From Arthrobacter sp. MYb214 (GTDB lineage: Bacteria; Actinomycetota; Actinomycetes; Actinomycetales; Micrococcaceae): a DNA stretch of 64,000 bases. The position numbers were made by a program, and so were the translations under genes. A model generated the notes under the pieces. The model made no database searches. It was not told where the DNA came from and was given only the letters and a program-made list of their open reading frames with translations. Where the stretch lies: assembly GCF_002979865.1 (NCBI RefSeq), contig NZ_PCPZ01000001.1:806001-870000 (forward strand), read 5' to 3'. Positions 1 to 8,953 of the stretch are shown in pieces (position 1 is the stretch's first letter; each line of letters begins with the position of its first letter).

Positions 1-473
1 GATGCCAGCAATTCATCATTCAGCGCCGCAACAATGAGCAACACGAGGTCAGCGCCGTGGGCGCGGGCTTCGTAGATCTGGTACTCGTCGACCGTGAAAT
101 CCTTGCGCAGCACCGGAATCTGCACGGCAGCGCGTACCGCGTCGAGATCCTGGAGCGAACCGCCGAAACGGCGGGCTTCGGTGAGCACGGAAATCACCGA
201 GGCGCCACCGGCCTCGTATTCAGCGGCCAGTACGGCAGGCTCCGGGATATCTGCCAGCGCGCCCTTGGACGGGGACTTGCGCTTGACCTCGGAGATGACA
301 CGCAGCGTGGTGTCGCGGGCGGCCTGGTCGGCATGGCCACCGAGCGCGGCGAAAGCATCGCGCGCAGGAGCTGCCGCTGCCGCGGCCTGCTTGATCGCTT
401 CCAGGCTGGTGATTGCGCGACGGGCGCCCAGGTCTTCCCGGACGCCCGCGATGATCTCATCAAGAACAGTCAA
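1..473 (-). CDS. trpC: Indole-3-glycerol phosphate synthase (3' end outside window)
   Basis: TrpC closes the indole ring: it converts carboxyphenylamino-deoxyribulose phosphate to indole-3-glycerol phosphate in tryptophan synthesis. The visible N-terminal part carries the family landmarks: [13 protein letters not shown] with the catalytic lysine, then [14 protein letters not shown], and [12 protein letters not shown] with the second active-site lysine. The C-terminal half of the barrel lies beyond position 1. The first codon is probably TTG at 473-471, with a GGAG-type ribosome site just upstream and the stop codon of the previous gene ending only 1 nt before it, which suggests translational coupling. 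It is the last visible gene of a trpE, membrane protein, HGxxPAAW protein, trpC row. Confidence 0.9.
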   Translation of the reverse strand, partial: MTVLDEIIAGVREDLGARRAITSLEAIKQAAAAAAPARDAFAALGGHADQAARDTTLRVISEVKRKSPSKGALADIPEPAVLAAEYEAGGASVISVLTEARRFGGSLQDLDAVRAAVQIPVLRKDFTVDEYQIYEARAHGADLVLLIVAALNDELLA

Positions 474-474
474 T

Positions 475-723
475 TTAGTGCGATGCTCCGCTGCGAGCGC
501 CGCCCACGCCGAAACCGGCTGCCTTCAGGATCCAGCCCAGGAGCAGGCCAACCACCATGATGCCGCAACCGACCCAGACGATGGACCAGGCGAAGTAGGC
601 GAAGGCGATGCCGGCCACGATTGAACCGGCAATCATGGTCAGTACGCAGGCCCACGCTGCGATGGAGTTACCGTGGCCAATCTCTTCGGTGTATACCGGA
701 TCGAGCTCGGTGTTCTGCGACAT
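475..723 (-). CDS. HGxxPAAW-family small membrane protein of the trp cluster
   Basis: An 82-residue protein with an HGNSIAAW motif at about residues 17-24, followed by two hydrophobic segments (about 22-45 and 50-70). Actinobacterial HGxxPAAW proteins of this size are typically found between the trp-associated membrane protein and trpC, exactly as here. The motif has Ile where the family name has Pro. The biochemical role is unknown; the position suggests co-expression with the tryptophan genes. The stop codon ends 1 nt before the likely trpC start. Confidence 0.8.
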   Translation of the reverse strand: MSQNTELDPVYTEEIGHGNSIAAWACVLTMIAGSIVAGIAFAYFAWSIVWVGCGIMVVGLLLGWILKAAGFGVGGARSGASH

Positions 724-879
724 GTTCGATGTCTCCTCATGTTGTGATGCTGCGTCCCGGCAGGGCGTTGCTGCCCGGGACGTTGGTCTTCAGGTTCCAT
801 TCTGCCACCTGCGCGCGGGAACCTCCTATTCCGGAAGCCTTCGTTTCGCGCCGGTGGTGCGAATCACGATCCGCCCGGG

Positions 880-1470
880 TTATTTCCGGCCAGCAGTCGG
901 GTCTTCGCCGTCCGAGAGCTGCTCCCAGCTGGCGATGTTGCGCGAGGACTGGTCCTTGGGCTCCGCGCTGGACCTTGCCGCCTGCCGATCGTACTTGCTG
1001 GCCTTGGCGGGCCAGCGGCCGGCGAAGACGAACACCAGCACGGCCTGCAGCACCATCAGCGCTCCGGCGAACACCGCCACCGCTGGCCACGCGCTGAGCG
1101 TGTACTCGCCGACGTTCTGGGCCAATCCGGTAGCTTCGGCCACGGTGGTGGAGGCGACGGCCTGCGGATCGCGCAGCGCCCCGAGGCCGGCGGCAACCAC
1201 GGTGGCACCGGCGAGCAGGCAGATCGCCGCAATGATGTAGCGGGCGATCTTCCCGGCGATCAGCAGCGCCAGCGAACCGGCCAGCACCACCACGGAGACC
1301 GCGGTGACCGAGGCGGCCGCGGTGGCGCCGTCGATGGCGATCTGCGGGATCTGCACGGAGCTGGAGGCCACATCGACGGTGATCCATGTGCGGGTGGCCG
1401 ACCAGAGGCCGATCAGTGCGCCGGCCATGCCGAAGAGGGCGAGGGTGCGGGCGCTGGTCAATTTCTTCAC
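880..1470 (-). CDS. Trp biosynthesis-associated membrane protein (TIGR02234-like)
   Basis: A 196-residue integral membrane protein with about four hydrophobic segments (roughly residues 8-26, 50-72, 76-98 and 125-150) and a charged cytoplasmic tail. A W-S-A-T-R-T-W stretch follows the first segment, as in the Trp_oprn_chp family. Its ATG overlaps the trpE stop by 4 nt (ATGA), so the two are probably translationally coupled. A specific function is not established; the family is recognised mainly by its constant link to trpE and trpC in actinobacteria. The 156 bp between this gene and the HGxxPAAW gene contain no other ORF that I would accept. Confidence 0.82.
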   Translation of the reverse strand: MKKLTSARTLALFGMAGALIGLWSATRTWITVDVASSSVQIPQIAIDGATAAASVTAVSVVVLAGSLALLIAGKIARYIIAAICLLAGATVVAAGLGALRDPQAVASTTVAEATGLAQNVGEYTLSAWPAVAVFAGALMVLQAVLVFVFAGRWPAKASKYDRQAARSSAEPKDQSSRNIASWEQLSDGEDPTAGRK

Positions 1471-3038
1471 TTCGTTTCACCTGATTCGGTGTTGATGTTG
1501 TGGGCCGCACGCATCGACTGCGCAGCCCAGACGGCGCGCAGCGGGGCGGCTGCCTTGTTCACGGTTTCCAGGGCTTCGTCGGCGAACTTCGAGTCATTGA
1601 CGATGCCGCCGCCGGCTTGCATATAGGCGCGTTCCCCCTTGAGCAGGGCGGAGCGGATGGCGATGGCCATGTCCATGTCGCCGGCGAAGTCCAGGTAGCC
1701 GACCACGCCGCCGTAGATGCCGCGGCGGTACGGTTCGTACTCGTCCAGCAGCTGCAGGGCGCGGGGCTTCGGTGCGCCGGAGAGCGTGCCGGCCGGGAAG
1801 GTCGCGGCCAGCACGTCGTAGGCGTCCACGTCGTCGCGGGTCTTGCCCACCACATTGGAGACCAGGTGCATGATGTGGCTGAAGCGCTCGACCTCCATGA
1901 ACTGGGTGACTTCCACGGTGCCGGCCTTGCAGACCCGCGAGAGGTCGTTGCGCGAAAGGTCAACCAGCATCAGGTGCTCGGCGCGCTCCTTCTCGTCGTT
2001 GAGCAGCGACTTCTCGTGCAACTGGTCGTCCTCGTAGTTCGCCCCGCGCGGGCGGGAACCGGCGATCGGGTGGGTGACCACGTGCGAATCGTTGACGGTG
2101 ACCAGCGCTTCGGGCGAGGAGCCGACGATCTCGAACCGTTCGCCGTGCTCGTTGACGAAGTTGAACAGGTACATGTACGGGCTCGGGTTAGTCGCGCGCA
2201 GCACGCGGTAGACATCCAGCGCGTCGGCCTGCGTTTCCAGCTCGAAGCGGCGCGAGACGACGATCTGGAAGACCTCTCCGTCCACGATCGCGGTCTTGGA
2301 CTTGGCCAGCGCCTTGAGGTACTCGTTCTCATCCCAGGAGTGGGTGACAGCTTCCATCAGGGTTTCGCGCGGCACATCGGTACCGGTGAGCACCGCCGCG
2401 GCCGAATCCACCGGCACCGCGAGCTGGTCGAGCATCGCCTGCAGGCGGGTGACGGCACGGTCGTAGGCGTCGTCGACATTCTCGTCGCTGCCATCGAAAT
2501 TGATCGCGTTGGCGATCAGCGTGACGGTGCCTTCGGCCGCATCATGGGCAGCCATGTCTGCTACCAGGTTCATGCTCAGCTCAGGCAGGTTCAGATCATC
2601 GGCCGGCGGGTTGGGCAGCTTCTCCCAGTGGCGCACGCATTCCCAGCCGATGAAGCCGACCATGCCGCCGGTCAAGGGAGGCATGCCGGGAACGGGTTCG
2701 GTCTTCAGCGCGCGCACGGTGTCGCGCAAGACATCCACGCCCGCACCGCCGGTAGGCAGGCCAGCTGGCGCATGGCCCTGCCAGTAGGCTTCTGAACCAC
2801 GGGTGCTCAGCGTTGCCGGGGAGTTCACTCCAATGAAGGAATAGCGGCTCCAGACACCGCCCGGGGCAGCCGATTCCATCAGGAAAGTGCCCGGGCGGCC
2901 CTGCGCCAGGGTGCGGTAGAGGCCGATGGGCGTGAGCGAGTCAGCCAGCACGGTGATAGTCACGGGGATGACACGACGGTTCGCGGCCATGGCGCGGAAG
3001 GACTCGCGGGACGGGGAAATCTTGCCAAGGGTTTTCAT
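1467..3038 (-). CDS. trpE: Anthranilate synthase component I
   Basis: TrpE makes anthranilate from chorismate, with ammonia supplied by a TrpG glutaminase subunit that is not in this window. It is 523 residues, normal for the family. The N-terminal domain carries FLMESA at residues 52-57, corresponding to the LLES motif that binds the feedback inhibitor tryptophan. The C-terminal chorismate-binding domain has GEVFQIVVSRRF, GSSPEAL, HPIAGSRPRG, DLSRNDL and GGGIVND. The start MKTLGKISPS fits the usual actinobacterial N terminus. It lies 103 bp downstream of hisI on the same strand; I found no Trp-rich leader peptide or attenuator in that gap, so any control is not visible here. Confidence 0.95.
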   Translation of the reverse strand: MKTLGKISPSRESFRAMAANRRVIPVTITVLADSLTPIGLYRTLAQGRPGTFLMESAAPGGVWSRYSFIGVNSPATLSTRGSEAYWQGHAPAGLPTGGAGVDVLRDTVRALKTEPVPGMPPLTGGMVGFIGWECVRHWEKLPNPPADDLNLPELSMNLVADMAAHDAAEGTVTLIANAINFDGSDENVDDAYDRAVTRLQAMLDQLAVPVDSAAAVLTGTDVPRETLMEAVTHSWDENEYLKALAKSKTAIVDGEVFQIVVSRRFELETQADALDVYRVLRATNPSPYMYLFNFVNEHGERFEIVGSSPEALVTVNDSHVVTHPIAGSRPRGANYEDDQLHEKSLLNDEKERAEHLMLVDLSRNDLSRVCKAGTVEVTQFMEVERFSHIMHLVSNVVGKTRDDVDAYDVLAATFPAGTLSGAPKPRALQLLDEYEPYRRGIYGGVVGYLDFAGDMDMAIAIRSALLKGERAYMQAGGGIVNDSKFADEALETVNKAAAPLRAVWAAQSMRAAHNINTESGETK

Positions 3039-3141
3039 CTGTGTTCTTCTTCTACGTATTCTTCGAGCGCGTGCTGCGATGCGCAGCTGGGCGCGGCATT
3101 CCCGGCGCTAGCCAACCGCGTGTGCCGATGCTTCGAAAGTC

Positions 3142-3543
3142 CTACTCGGGGCGGTGGCCCACGACGGCCGGCAATTCACGATCGGTGAAGCAGGATTCGG
3201 TGCCGGTGTGGCAGGCGGCGCCTACCTGGTCGACCTGCACCAGCAGCGCGTCCCCATCGCAATCCAGGGCAACGGACTTCACGAACTGGAAGTGGCCGGA
3301 GGTGTCGCCCTTGCGCCAGTACTCCTGGCGGGAACGGGAGTAGAAGGTGACCCGACCAGTGGTCAACGTGCGGTGCAACGCTTCATCGTCCATCCAGCCG
3401 AGCATCAGCACTTTCCCGGAGTCGTACTGCTGCGCGATGGCAGCAAACAGGCCATTGGCATCTCGCTTGAGACGCCTGGCAATAGCCGGGTCGAGGCTAT
3501 GGGATTCAGGGCTCGGATTCGAGCCGTCGTTAGAAGTAGACAT
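3142..3543 (-). CDS. hisI: Phosphoribosyl-AMP cyclohydrolase
   Basis: HisI opens the adenine ring of phosphoribosyl-AMP, the third step of histidine synthesis. The 133-residue protein carries the family motifs [10 protein letters not shown] and the metal-binding Asp cluster [13 protein letters not shown] followed by ACHTG. The frame stays open further upstream, but I prefer the ATG at 3543 because a TATGCT box lies 7 nt before it and there is no clear ribosome site, so the mRNA is probably leaderless. It is the cyclohydrolase only, not a HisIE fusion; hisE is a separate gene at 8.7-8.9 kb. It is separated from hisF by a 3.2-kb plus-strand insertion. Confidence 0.93.
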   Translation of the reverse strand: MSTSNDGSNPSPESHSLDPAIARRLKRDANGLFAAIAQQYDSGKVLMLGWMDDEALHRTLTTGRVTFYSRSRQEYWRKGDTSGHFQFVKSVALDCDGDALLVQVDQVGAACHTGTESCFTDRELPAVVGHRPE

Positions 3544-3550
3544 CACCATT

Positions 3551-3556
3551 AGCATA
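3551..3556 (-). promoter_or_regulatory. Candidate -10 box for leaderless hisI
   Basis: TATGCT on the minus strand, separated by 7 nt from the proposed hisI ATG. This matches the actinobacterial TAnnnT box spaced so that transcription would begin at or next to the start codon. No convincing -35 box is visible. Confidence 0.45.
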
Positions 3557-3677
3557 CTGGTTTTCCGCGGAATCCAGAGACCTGTGACGTACCGCTCGTC
3601 GACGCGCCACGCCGTCTTGGCGACACCACTTTCACCTTGCACAATTAGTCACTTGGAGCGTGCTAGTTTCAGAAGTG

Positions 3678-4319
3678 ATGCACTTAGTTCAGGCTTCCAG
3701 ACTTGCGTTGGCCGAGACCCTGCTTGCGGCAGGACCTACCGCCGACACCCTTTGCGACGGTTGGCAGACCCGCCATCTCGCCGCTCACCTTGTGTTGCGC
3801 GAAAGCTCACTGCTTTCTGCCGGCATGTTCTTCAAACCGCTGTCCAAGAAGCTCGAGGCGAAGCAGAACCAAATGGTGATCGCGGCGCAGACTCCCGAAG
3901 GCTATGCCGGGTTGGTCCGCAGCTTCCGATCGGGTCCACCCGCTTTCTCGCCCTTCGCCATCGACAAGGTCAACCAGTCGGCGAACCTCTCCGAGTTCTT
4001 CATCCACACCGAAGATGTGCGGCGTGCCCGCGGCCAGTGGGCTCCGCGGGTCCTGGACACCGAGTACACCGAACTGCTCTGGCAGTCGCTGACCCGCATG
4101 TCTCGCCTGCTGTTCCGCCATGCGCCAATTGGCATCATCCTGACGCGTCCCGATGGCCAGCGTCATGTCGCCAAGAAGGCTCCGAACGCTGTTTCGATTA
4201 CCGGCCCGGTCACCGAGCTGATGATGTACTCGTTCGGCCGCATCGACCAGAGCCTGGTCTTGTTCGAAGGCGGGGAAACCGCATTGGAAATCGTCAAGGG
4301 CTTCAAGCCAGGGCTATAA
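3678..4319 (+). CDS. TIGR03085-family metal-binding protein
   Basis: A 213-residue protein starting MHLVQASRLALAETLLAAGP. An N-terminal helical bundle of the mycothiol maleylpyruvate isomerase/DinB type contains WQTRHLAAHLVLRES (about residues 29-43), and a central F-F-I-H-T-E-D-V-R-R-A motif supplies further candidate metal ligands (His, Glu, Asp). These match the actinobacterial TIGR03085 family. The family is linked by structure to thiol-dependent enzymes, but the substrate is unknown. It is divergent from hisI, and in relatives it also sits near hisF, hisI and trpE. Two upstream GTG codons (3660, 3675) are in frame. I chose the ATG because a TAGTTT box lies 8 nt before it and GAAG just precedes it. 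Confidence 0.75.
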   Translation: MHLVQASRLALAETLLAAGPTADTLCDGWQTRHLAAHLVLRESSLLSAGMFFKPLSKKLEAKQNQMVIAAQTPEGYAGLVRSFRSGPPAFSPFAIDKVNQSANLSEFFIHTEDVRRARGQWAPRVLDTEYTELLWQSLTRMSRLLFRHAPIGIILTRPDGQRHVAKKAPNAVSITGPVTELMMYSFGRIDQSLVLFEGGETALEIVKGFKPGL

Positions 4320-4421
4320 AGCTCCCTTGGTTATCCACATTCGTGGGTGTGCCGTCCAAGTTCGCGTCGCACCGGCCTAGGATTTCGAGCAATCGATATC
4401 CAACAGGTCTGGAGCTTGGCC

Positions 4422-5054
4422 ATGAACACGCGCAGAGTCCTTGAGCATTACCCCAGTGTCGCTATCGCCATCGTGCCCGCGTTCGTCTTGGTTGCCCTGG
4501 TATCAGCACTCTTCGTTTCAGTCGCTCCCGCCGATCCGGCGTCCTCGGCTTCATTGCCGACTTCTTCAAGTACCACGCAGGCACCTCCATCAAGCGAACT
4601 GGAGCTTCCGGAGTCGGCAGATATCACGTATGAAAAATCGGATTACGGAGTCCAGGACGCCGGAACGTACTTCTTCGACTTGCTCAATTATGAAATCATC
4701 TACCAGGACTCCGCCGATTTCACCCCGATAGTTACCGGAACATGCAAAGCGGAACAGTGCTGGAAGACCTTCCGCGAGCAAGAAGACCTCCGAACAGGTC
4801 CGGAATACATGCAAACCGGCGGCTACTACTTCCTGCACACGGACTATATCGTCCGGTTTGACGGTAATTCTGCTTATCTGATGGGCGAGCTGACCTTGTC
4901 TGAACGTTCGCTCCTTCGTCCCGATCAGGAAAACATCATTGTCGAAGAACAAAATCTGGGTGAAATCACCATGGGACTTGAATACACCGACAGCGGATGG
5001 AAAGTTTCTGCCATCGCGCTTGAGAGTCTCCCGAGTAAGGCACCGCTCAGCTAA
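4422..5054 (+). CDS. DUF6318-family surface protein, copy 1
   Basis: A 210-residue protein with a membrane anchor at residues 12-36 and a Ser/Thr/Pro-rich linker (about 40-66), followed by a compact extracellular domain. That domain contains Y-F-F-D-L-L-N-Y-E and a C-K-A-E-Q-C pair that could form a disulfide. The same pattern (YFDLxNY, then CK..C) occurs in the next gene, so the two are paralogues of the actinobacterial DUF6318 group. There is no lipobox, so this copy is probably held by its N-terminal segment. The ATG follows GGAG by 7 nt. Function is unknown. Confidence 0.68.
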   Translation: MNTRRVLEHYPSVAIAIVPAFVLVALVSALFVSVAPADPASSASLPTSSSTTQAPPSSELELPESADITYEKSDYGVQDAGTYFFDLLNYEIIYQDSADFTPIVTGTCKAEQCWKTFREQEDLRTGPEYMQTGGYYFLHTDYIVRFDGNSAYLMGELTLSERSLLRPDQENIIVEEQNLGEITMGLEYTDSGWKVSAIALESLPSKAPLS

Positions 5055-5283
5055 TTGAACGTGCCTGATTTCAGGCTAGGCGATTCCATGAGTCCTGAAA
5101 TCAAACGTCGCCAGTCGCATCGTTTCACTCCAGACCGTCATCAAACGTGGTTACAGGTAATTGGGATTCGGGATTTAGCTGCCCTGAGTTTTCCACAGAT
5201 TCCTCGAAAACTCTCCACTTTCTTGAAACACGGGCATAGGATGGCGCACAACCTGGCATTCCCAATGATCATGGAGAGTTCGA

Positions 5284-5922
5284 ATGGACACTCGGAAAAT
5301 TGCAGTTGTCGCGTCCGTTGCAGCTGTTGCACTCGCACTATCAGGTTGCAACGCAGGGAACGCTGAAGGGCCAACTGCATCACCGACTGAAGCCTCTAAG
5401 TCTTCTTCGGCGCCAGGTTCAACGTCGGCTCCGCCGTCGCCGAGCAATACGGAAAAATATGAACCAGCCACGGCAAAAGGTCCAGCGCAAAACGTCCCTG
5501 TTCCGAAAATGCCAGAGGCAGCCAAAGTGAAATCGAAGGAAGGCGCAGCCGAGTTCACCAGATATTACTTCGATCTCATCAATTACACTGCCGAAACAAC
5601 GAAGACTGGGCCGATCAAGAACGTGACTTCTCGCAGTTGCAAGTTATGCGCCGAAGCGATTATCGACTCTGCTGACGAGAGTGCATCAGTCGGTGAATGG
5701 CAAGTCGGAGGCGAATATAAGGCATCAGTAATCGACTCTTACATTTCTGCACCAGGAAGGGCCATCGTCACCGCTAGATTCTCCGCAGAACCGTTCGATA
5801 CTTACGTAGTGCCTGATTCTGTAGTTGCGGAATATTCAGAAGTAAAGTCTTCTTTATCAACTTTTCAATTGTCCTTTGACACCAAATGGACAGTTGAAGA
5901 TTTACTCGTCGCAGAAGAGTAA
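5284..5922 (+). CDS. DUF6318-family lipoprotein, copy 2
   Basis: A 212-residue lipoprotein: signal segment at residues 4-21 with the lipobox LSGC (Cys22), then a Ser/Pro/Thr-rich spacer to about residue 60 and a folded domain. The domain starts with E-F-T-R-Y-Y-F-D-L-I-N-Y and has C-K-L-C in place of the C-K-A-E-Q-C of the upstream paralogue. A GGAGAG ribosome site precedes the ATG. It is followed after 5 nt by a PKD-like secreted protein, suggesting one transcript for copy 2 and that gene. The fold resembles the small NTF2-like lipoprotein domains common in actinobacteria, but I infer this only from size and pattern. Confidence 0.72.
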   Translation: MDTRKIAVVASVAAVALALSGCNAGNAEGPTASPTEASKSSSAPGSTSAPPSPSNTEKYEPATAKGPAQNVPVPKMPEAAKVKSKEGAAEFTRYYFDLINYTAETTKTGPIKNVTSRSCKLCAEAIIDSADESASVGEWQVGGEYKASVIDSYISAPGRAIVTARFSAEPFDTYVVPDSVVAEYSEVKSSLSTFQLSFDTKWTVEDLLVAEE

Positions 5923-5927
5923 TTCTC

Positions 5928-6818
5928 ATGCTTTATCTTCGCCTAGCAATGGCCTCACTCCTGCTCTTTTCTCCACTCAGTTCCGTTTCGCTAACGGAGC
6001 AACAATCGAATCTCGTACCTTGCAAAAAGAAAGAATCTCTCGGTCAAAAAGATGTAAATGTAAAGTGGTCATTCTGCCCCAAGAAGGATAGAGACGGAGG
6101 CTACCACAGAGAGGATCCGCCAATAACGGAAAAGCAAGAGAAACCGAAATATGATTTCCGTGACTTTGATTCATGCAGCCCTACAAATGATTCCTTCATG
6201 GGATGCCGATCGAATCCAGACCTAAAGGTTTGCGACGATGGATCTTATCCGATAATCCGCCAAATCTTGGTCTTGGAAGGGAATGATAAAGGCGGCATCC
6301 TGGATTCCTTCCGCGTTTGCCCAGAAGACCCCAAGGACGAAAGAATAGAAAGAATTAAAAAGGAATCAGTCAGCGTCTCGCTCGAACAATTCCGATCATT
6401 TCCAATCATCGCTTCGAACATCAGCAGTTCCCCGGCGAAATTTTCGTTGCGAAATGGTCATAGTCATCTTTGGGCAACTAGGGAAGTTCAATCTTTCGAC
6501 TTGGAGATAGGACAAAGTTCGGTACGAATCAATGCGATACCGATTCAGTGGAACTGGAACTATGGGGATGGGACGACTCGAAATCTAAGTTTCCCTGGCG
6601 AACCGATGCCGCACCATACGCTGAGAGATAAAACCCCCACGAGTCACTCGTATGGAGAGACGGGAACTTTCAAGGTCGGGGTGACCACTCTCTACCGCGG
6701 AGAATTCAGCGTCGATGGTGGCGCGTGGCAAGCTATACCCGGCCAGGCTGCCGTCGCCAGCGTTCCTATTGAAATTGACGTCTGGCGGACCGAGAAGGAA
6801 CTGATTGCCAACGATTAG
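5928..6818 (+). CDS. Secreted protein with PKD-like domain
   Basis: A 296-residue exported protein with an N-terminal hydrophobic signal (residues 5-21) followed by a low-complexity, charged, Cys-containing region. The C-terminal third (about 200-285) has WNWNYGDGTTRN, then TSHSYGETGTFKVGVTTLYRG, the layout of a PKD beta-sandwich (GDG followed by H-x-Y-x-x-x-G-x-Y/F-x-V). Such domains mediate surface or ligand contacts. The gene is clearly richer in A and T than its neighbours. It starts 5 nt after the DUF6318 lipoprotein, with GAAGAG at the end of that gene as ribosome site, and is closed by a strong hairpin shared with hisF. No enzymatic motif is visible. Confidence 0.6.
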   Translation: MLYLRLAMASLLLFSPLSSVSLTEQQSNLVPCKKKESLGQKDVNVKWSFCPKKDRDGGYHREDPPITEKQEKPKYDFRDFDSCSPTNDSFMGCRSNPDLKVCDDGSYPIIRQILVLEGNDKGGILDSFRVCPEDPKDERIERIKKESVSVSLEQFRSFPIIASNISSSPAKFSLRNGHSHLWATREVQSFDLEIGQSSVRINAIPIQWNWNYGDGTTRNLSFPGEPMPHHTLRDKTPTSHSYGETGTFKVGVTTLYRGEFSVDGGAWQAIPGQAAVASVPIEIDVWRTEKELIAND

Positions 6819-6830
6819 CCGGGTACAGCT

Positions 6831-6860
6831 AAGGCCCAGCTCCATTTGGTGCTGGGCCTT
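6831..6860. terminator. Bidirectional terminator between PKD gene and hisF
   Basis: A perfect 10-bp stem (AAGGCCCAGC / GCTGGGCCTT) with a 10-nt loop lies between the stop codons of two convergent genes. Confidence 0.8.
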
Positions 6861-6872
6861 CGGCTTACGTGC

Positions 6873-7643
6873 CTAGCGAACTGGGTAGCCAGCTTCGCGG
6901 ATGGCCTGTTTGACCTTGGCGATCATGTCCTTCGGACCGAAGTGGAAAATCGAGGCGGCCAAAACAGCGTCGGCGCCTGCTTCGATTGCTGGAGGGAAGT
7001 CCTCAGGCTTTCCTGCACCACCCGATGCGATCAGCGGGACCGAGACCTCGGCGCGAACTGCACGGATCATTTCCAGATCGAAACCATCCTTGGTGCCATC
7101 AGCATCGATCGAGTTCAGCAGGATCTCCCCCACGCCTCGTTCAGCCGCTTCCTTGGCCCAAGCTACGGCGCACATGCCCGTGCCGGTCCGACCACCATGA
7201 GTAGTAACCTCGTAGCCCGATGCAATCGTCGGATCATCTGTGCGTCGGGCGTCGAGCGACAGCACGAGTACCTGGGAGCCGAAGCGCTGGGTAATCTCGT
7301 TGATGACCTCAGGACGGTTCACCGCCGCGGTATTGATCGAGGCCTTGTCGGCGCCGTTGCGCAGCAGGCGATCGACGTCTTCGGCAGCGCGGACGCCTCC
7401 GCCTACGGTCAGCGGGATGAAAACTTCTTCTGCGGTATGGCGAACGACCTCATAAGTAGTTTCACGATCCGCGCTGGATGCGGTGACATCCAAGAAGGTC
7501 AACTCGTCGGCACCTGCATCATTGTAGCGACGGGCAAGCTCAACGGGATCGCCAGCATCGCGAAGCCCCGCAAAGTTCACGCCCTTCACAACACGTCCGG
7601 CGTCAACGTCGAGGCAAGGAATAACACGAATTGCAACGCTCAT
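6873..7643 (-). CDS. hisF: Imidazole glycerol phosphate synthase, cyclase subunit
   Basis: HisF is the (beta/alpha)8 cyclase that joins PRFAR with ammonia delivered by HisH, giving imidazole glycerol phosphate and AICAR. It is 256 residues, normal length. Catalytic Asp12 lies in [12 protein letters not shown] and Asp131 in VLSLDARR. Phosphate-binding loops TVGGGVR and ASGGAG are present. It is 21 nt downstream of hisG on the same strand. The hisI gene that usually lies close by is 3.3 kb further on, behind a plus-strand cassette. Confidence 0.96.
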   Translation of the reverse strand: MSVAIRVIPCLDVDAGRVVKGVNFAGLRDAGDPVELARRYNDAGADELTFLDVTASSADRETTYEVVRHTAEEVFIPLTVGGGVRAAEDVDRLLRNGADKASINTAAVNRPEVINEITQRFGSQVLVLSLDARRTDDPTIASGYEVTTHGGRTGTGMCAVAWAKEAAERGVGEILLNSIDADGTKDGFDLEMIRAVRAEVSVPLIASGGAGKPEDFPPAIEAGADAVLAASIFHFGPKDMIAKVKQAIREAGYPVR

Positions 7644-7664
7644 CAGCGAATTTTCCTTGTCTAC

Positions 7665-8513
7665 TTAGATGCGGCAGGCGTGGATCTGGCTGACCAAGAT
7701 GGCGCGGGCGCCAACTTCGTACAGCTCGTCCATGATGTTATTGGTCTGCGACTTCTTGACCATGGCGCGCACGGCCACCCAATCGGAGTTTGCAAGGTCC
7801 GACACGGTTGGCGATTCCAGGCCAGGGGTCAGCTCGCAAGCCTGGTCGGCAAGCTCGCGGCGGACGTCGTAGTCGAGCATGACGTACTGGCGGGCAACGA
7901 GCACACCGTTCAGGCGGCGGATCAGTACGTCCAAGCCGGATGGCTTGTGGCCGACACGGCCGATCATGACTGCTTCGGAGTTCAGCAGCGGATCGCCGAA
8001 GATCTCCATGCCAGCGGCCTTGATGGTATTGCCGGTTTCTACAACGTCAGCGATGGCATCGGCCACGCCCAGCCGGACCGAGGATTCGATGGCACCGTCA
8101 AGGCGCACGATCGAAGCCTGGATGCCGGACTTTTCGAGGTAGTGGCGCAGCAGCACGTCATAGCTGGTGGCAATGCGCTTGCCATTGAGCTGCTGTGCAT
8201 CGTTGAAGGCGCCAACCGGGGCAGCGAAGCGGAAAGCCGATTTCCCGATGCCTAGCGAGAGCTGCTCTTCGACAGCGTCGTCGACATCTGCGTCAAGGTA
8301 CAGATCGCGACCGGTGATGCCTACGTCCAGGATTCCCCGGCCGACATAGACTGCGATGTCGCGCGGACGCAGGTAGAAGAATTCAACTTGGTTTTCCTCA
8401 TCGACCAGGACCAGTTCGCGGGAATCGCGGCGCTGGAGGTAGCCGGCTTCCTTGAACATGGTGGAAGCGATTTCGGATAGGGCACCCTTATTGGGTAGGG
8501 CTACGCGGAGCAT
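7665..8513 (-). CDS. hisG: ATP phosphoribosyltransferase, long form
   Basis: HisG condenses ATP with PRPP in the committing, histidine-inhibited step of the histidine pathway. At 282 residues it is the long form, with two periplasmic-binding-like domains (including LPNKGAL, GRGILDVGITGRDL and DVVETGNTIKAAGMEI) and a C-terminal ACT-like regulatory domain (about residues 210-282, ending SQIHACRI). The regulatory domain implies direct histidine feedback with no need for HisZ. It is followed by hisF after 21 nt and preceded by hisE with a 142-bp gap. No strong ribosome site is visible before the ATG. Confidence 0.96.
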   Translation of the reverse strand: MLRVALPNKGALSEIASTMFKEAGYLQRRDSRELVLVDEENQVEFFYLRPRDIAVYVGRGILDVGITGRDLYLDADVDDAVEEQLSLGIGKSAFRFAAPVGAFNDAQQLNGKRIATSYDVLLRHYLEKSGIQASIVRLDGAIESSVRLGVADAIADVVETGNTIKAAGMEIFGDPLLNSEAVMIGRVGHKPSGLDVLIRRLNGVLVARQYVMLDYDVRRELADQACELTPGLESPTVSDLANSDWVAVRAMVKKSQTNNIMDELYEVGARAILVSQIHACRI

Positions 8514-8655
8514 TATTGACTCATTTCGTCATGAATGGCGCTGCGGCGATTAGCCATAAACAAGCGCCAAGGATTAATTCGTTGGCCGTTGTTTCTGCCG
8601 CCGTGCGTTGACTGCGCCCTGATCGGCAGTGGATCAGGCCGCAATCGCGCGACGG

Positions 8656-8919
8656 CTATAGATGCTTGTAAACGTCGGCCAAGGTCATTCCCTTGGCGAT
8701 CATGAGGACCTGAAGGTGGTACAGCAGCTGGGAGATCTCCTCCGCCGCGGCCTCATCGGTTTCGTACTCCGCAGCCATCCAAACTTCGGCGGCTTCCTCG
8801 ACGATCTTCTTGCCGATGCCATGGACACCAGAGTCGAGTTCGGTGACGGTACGTGAGCCTTCCGGGCGGGATTGTGCCTTGAGCGATAGTTCGCTGAAGA
8901 GCTCGTCAAAAGTTTTCAC
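8656..8919 (-). CDS. hisE: Phosphoribosyl-ATP pyrophosphatase
   Basis: HisE removes pyrophosphate from phosphoribosyl-ATP, the second histidine step. It is 87 residues, typical for a stand-alone HisE. The all-alpha MazG-type metal site is seen as [10 protein letters not shown] (residues 37-46) and [11 protein letters not shown]. The start is GTG at 8919, preceded 7 nt upstream by TAGGAT and with no ribosome site, so it is probably leaderless and transcribed separately from the riboflavin operon upstream. Confidence 0.94.
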   Translation of the reverse strand: MKTFDELFSELSLKAQSRPEGSRTVTELDSGVHGIGKKIVEEAAEVWMAAEYETDEAAAEEISQLLYHLQVLMIAKGMTLADVYKHL

Positions 8920-8926
8920 GGAACTT

Positions 8927-8932
8927 ATCCTA
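8927..8932 (-). promoter_or_regulatory. Candidate -10 box for leaderless hisE
   Basis: TAGGAT on the minus strand, 7 nt before the GTG start of hisE. It would place the transcription start at or next to the start codon and separates the his genes from the rib operon. Confidence 0.5.
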
Positions 8933-8953
8933 GCTGTTTTCTCTGCAGGGGCT

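Noticed and set aside
1500-2795. Long plus-strand ORF (431 codons) opposite trpE
   Set aside because: High-GC antisense shadow of trpE; its sequence has no family features and trpE is unambiguous.
3039-3141. Trp attenuator or leader peptide before trpE
   Set aside because: The 103-bp gap has no Trp-codon run and no paired terminator/antiterminator stems.
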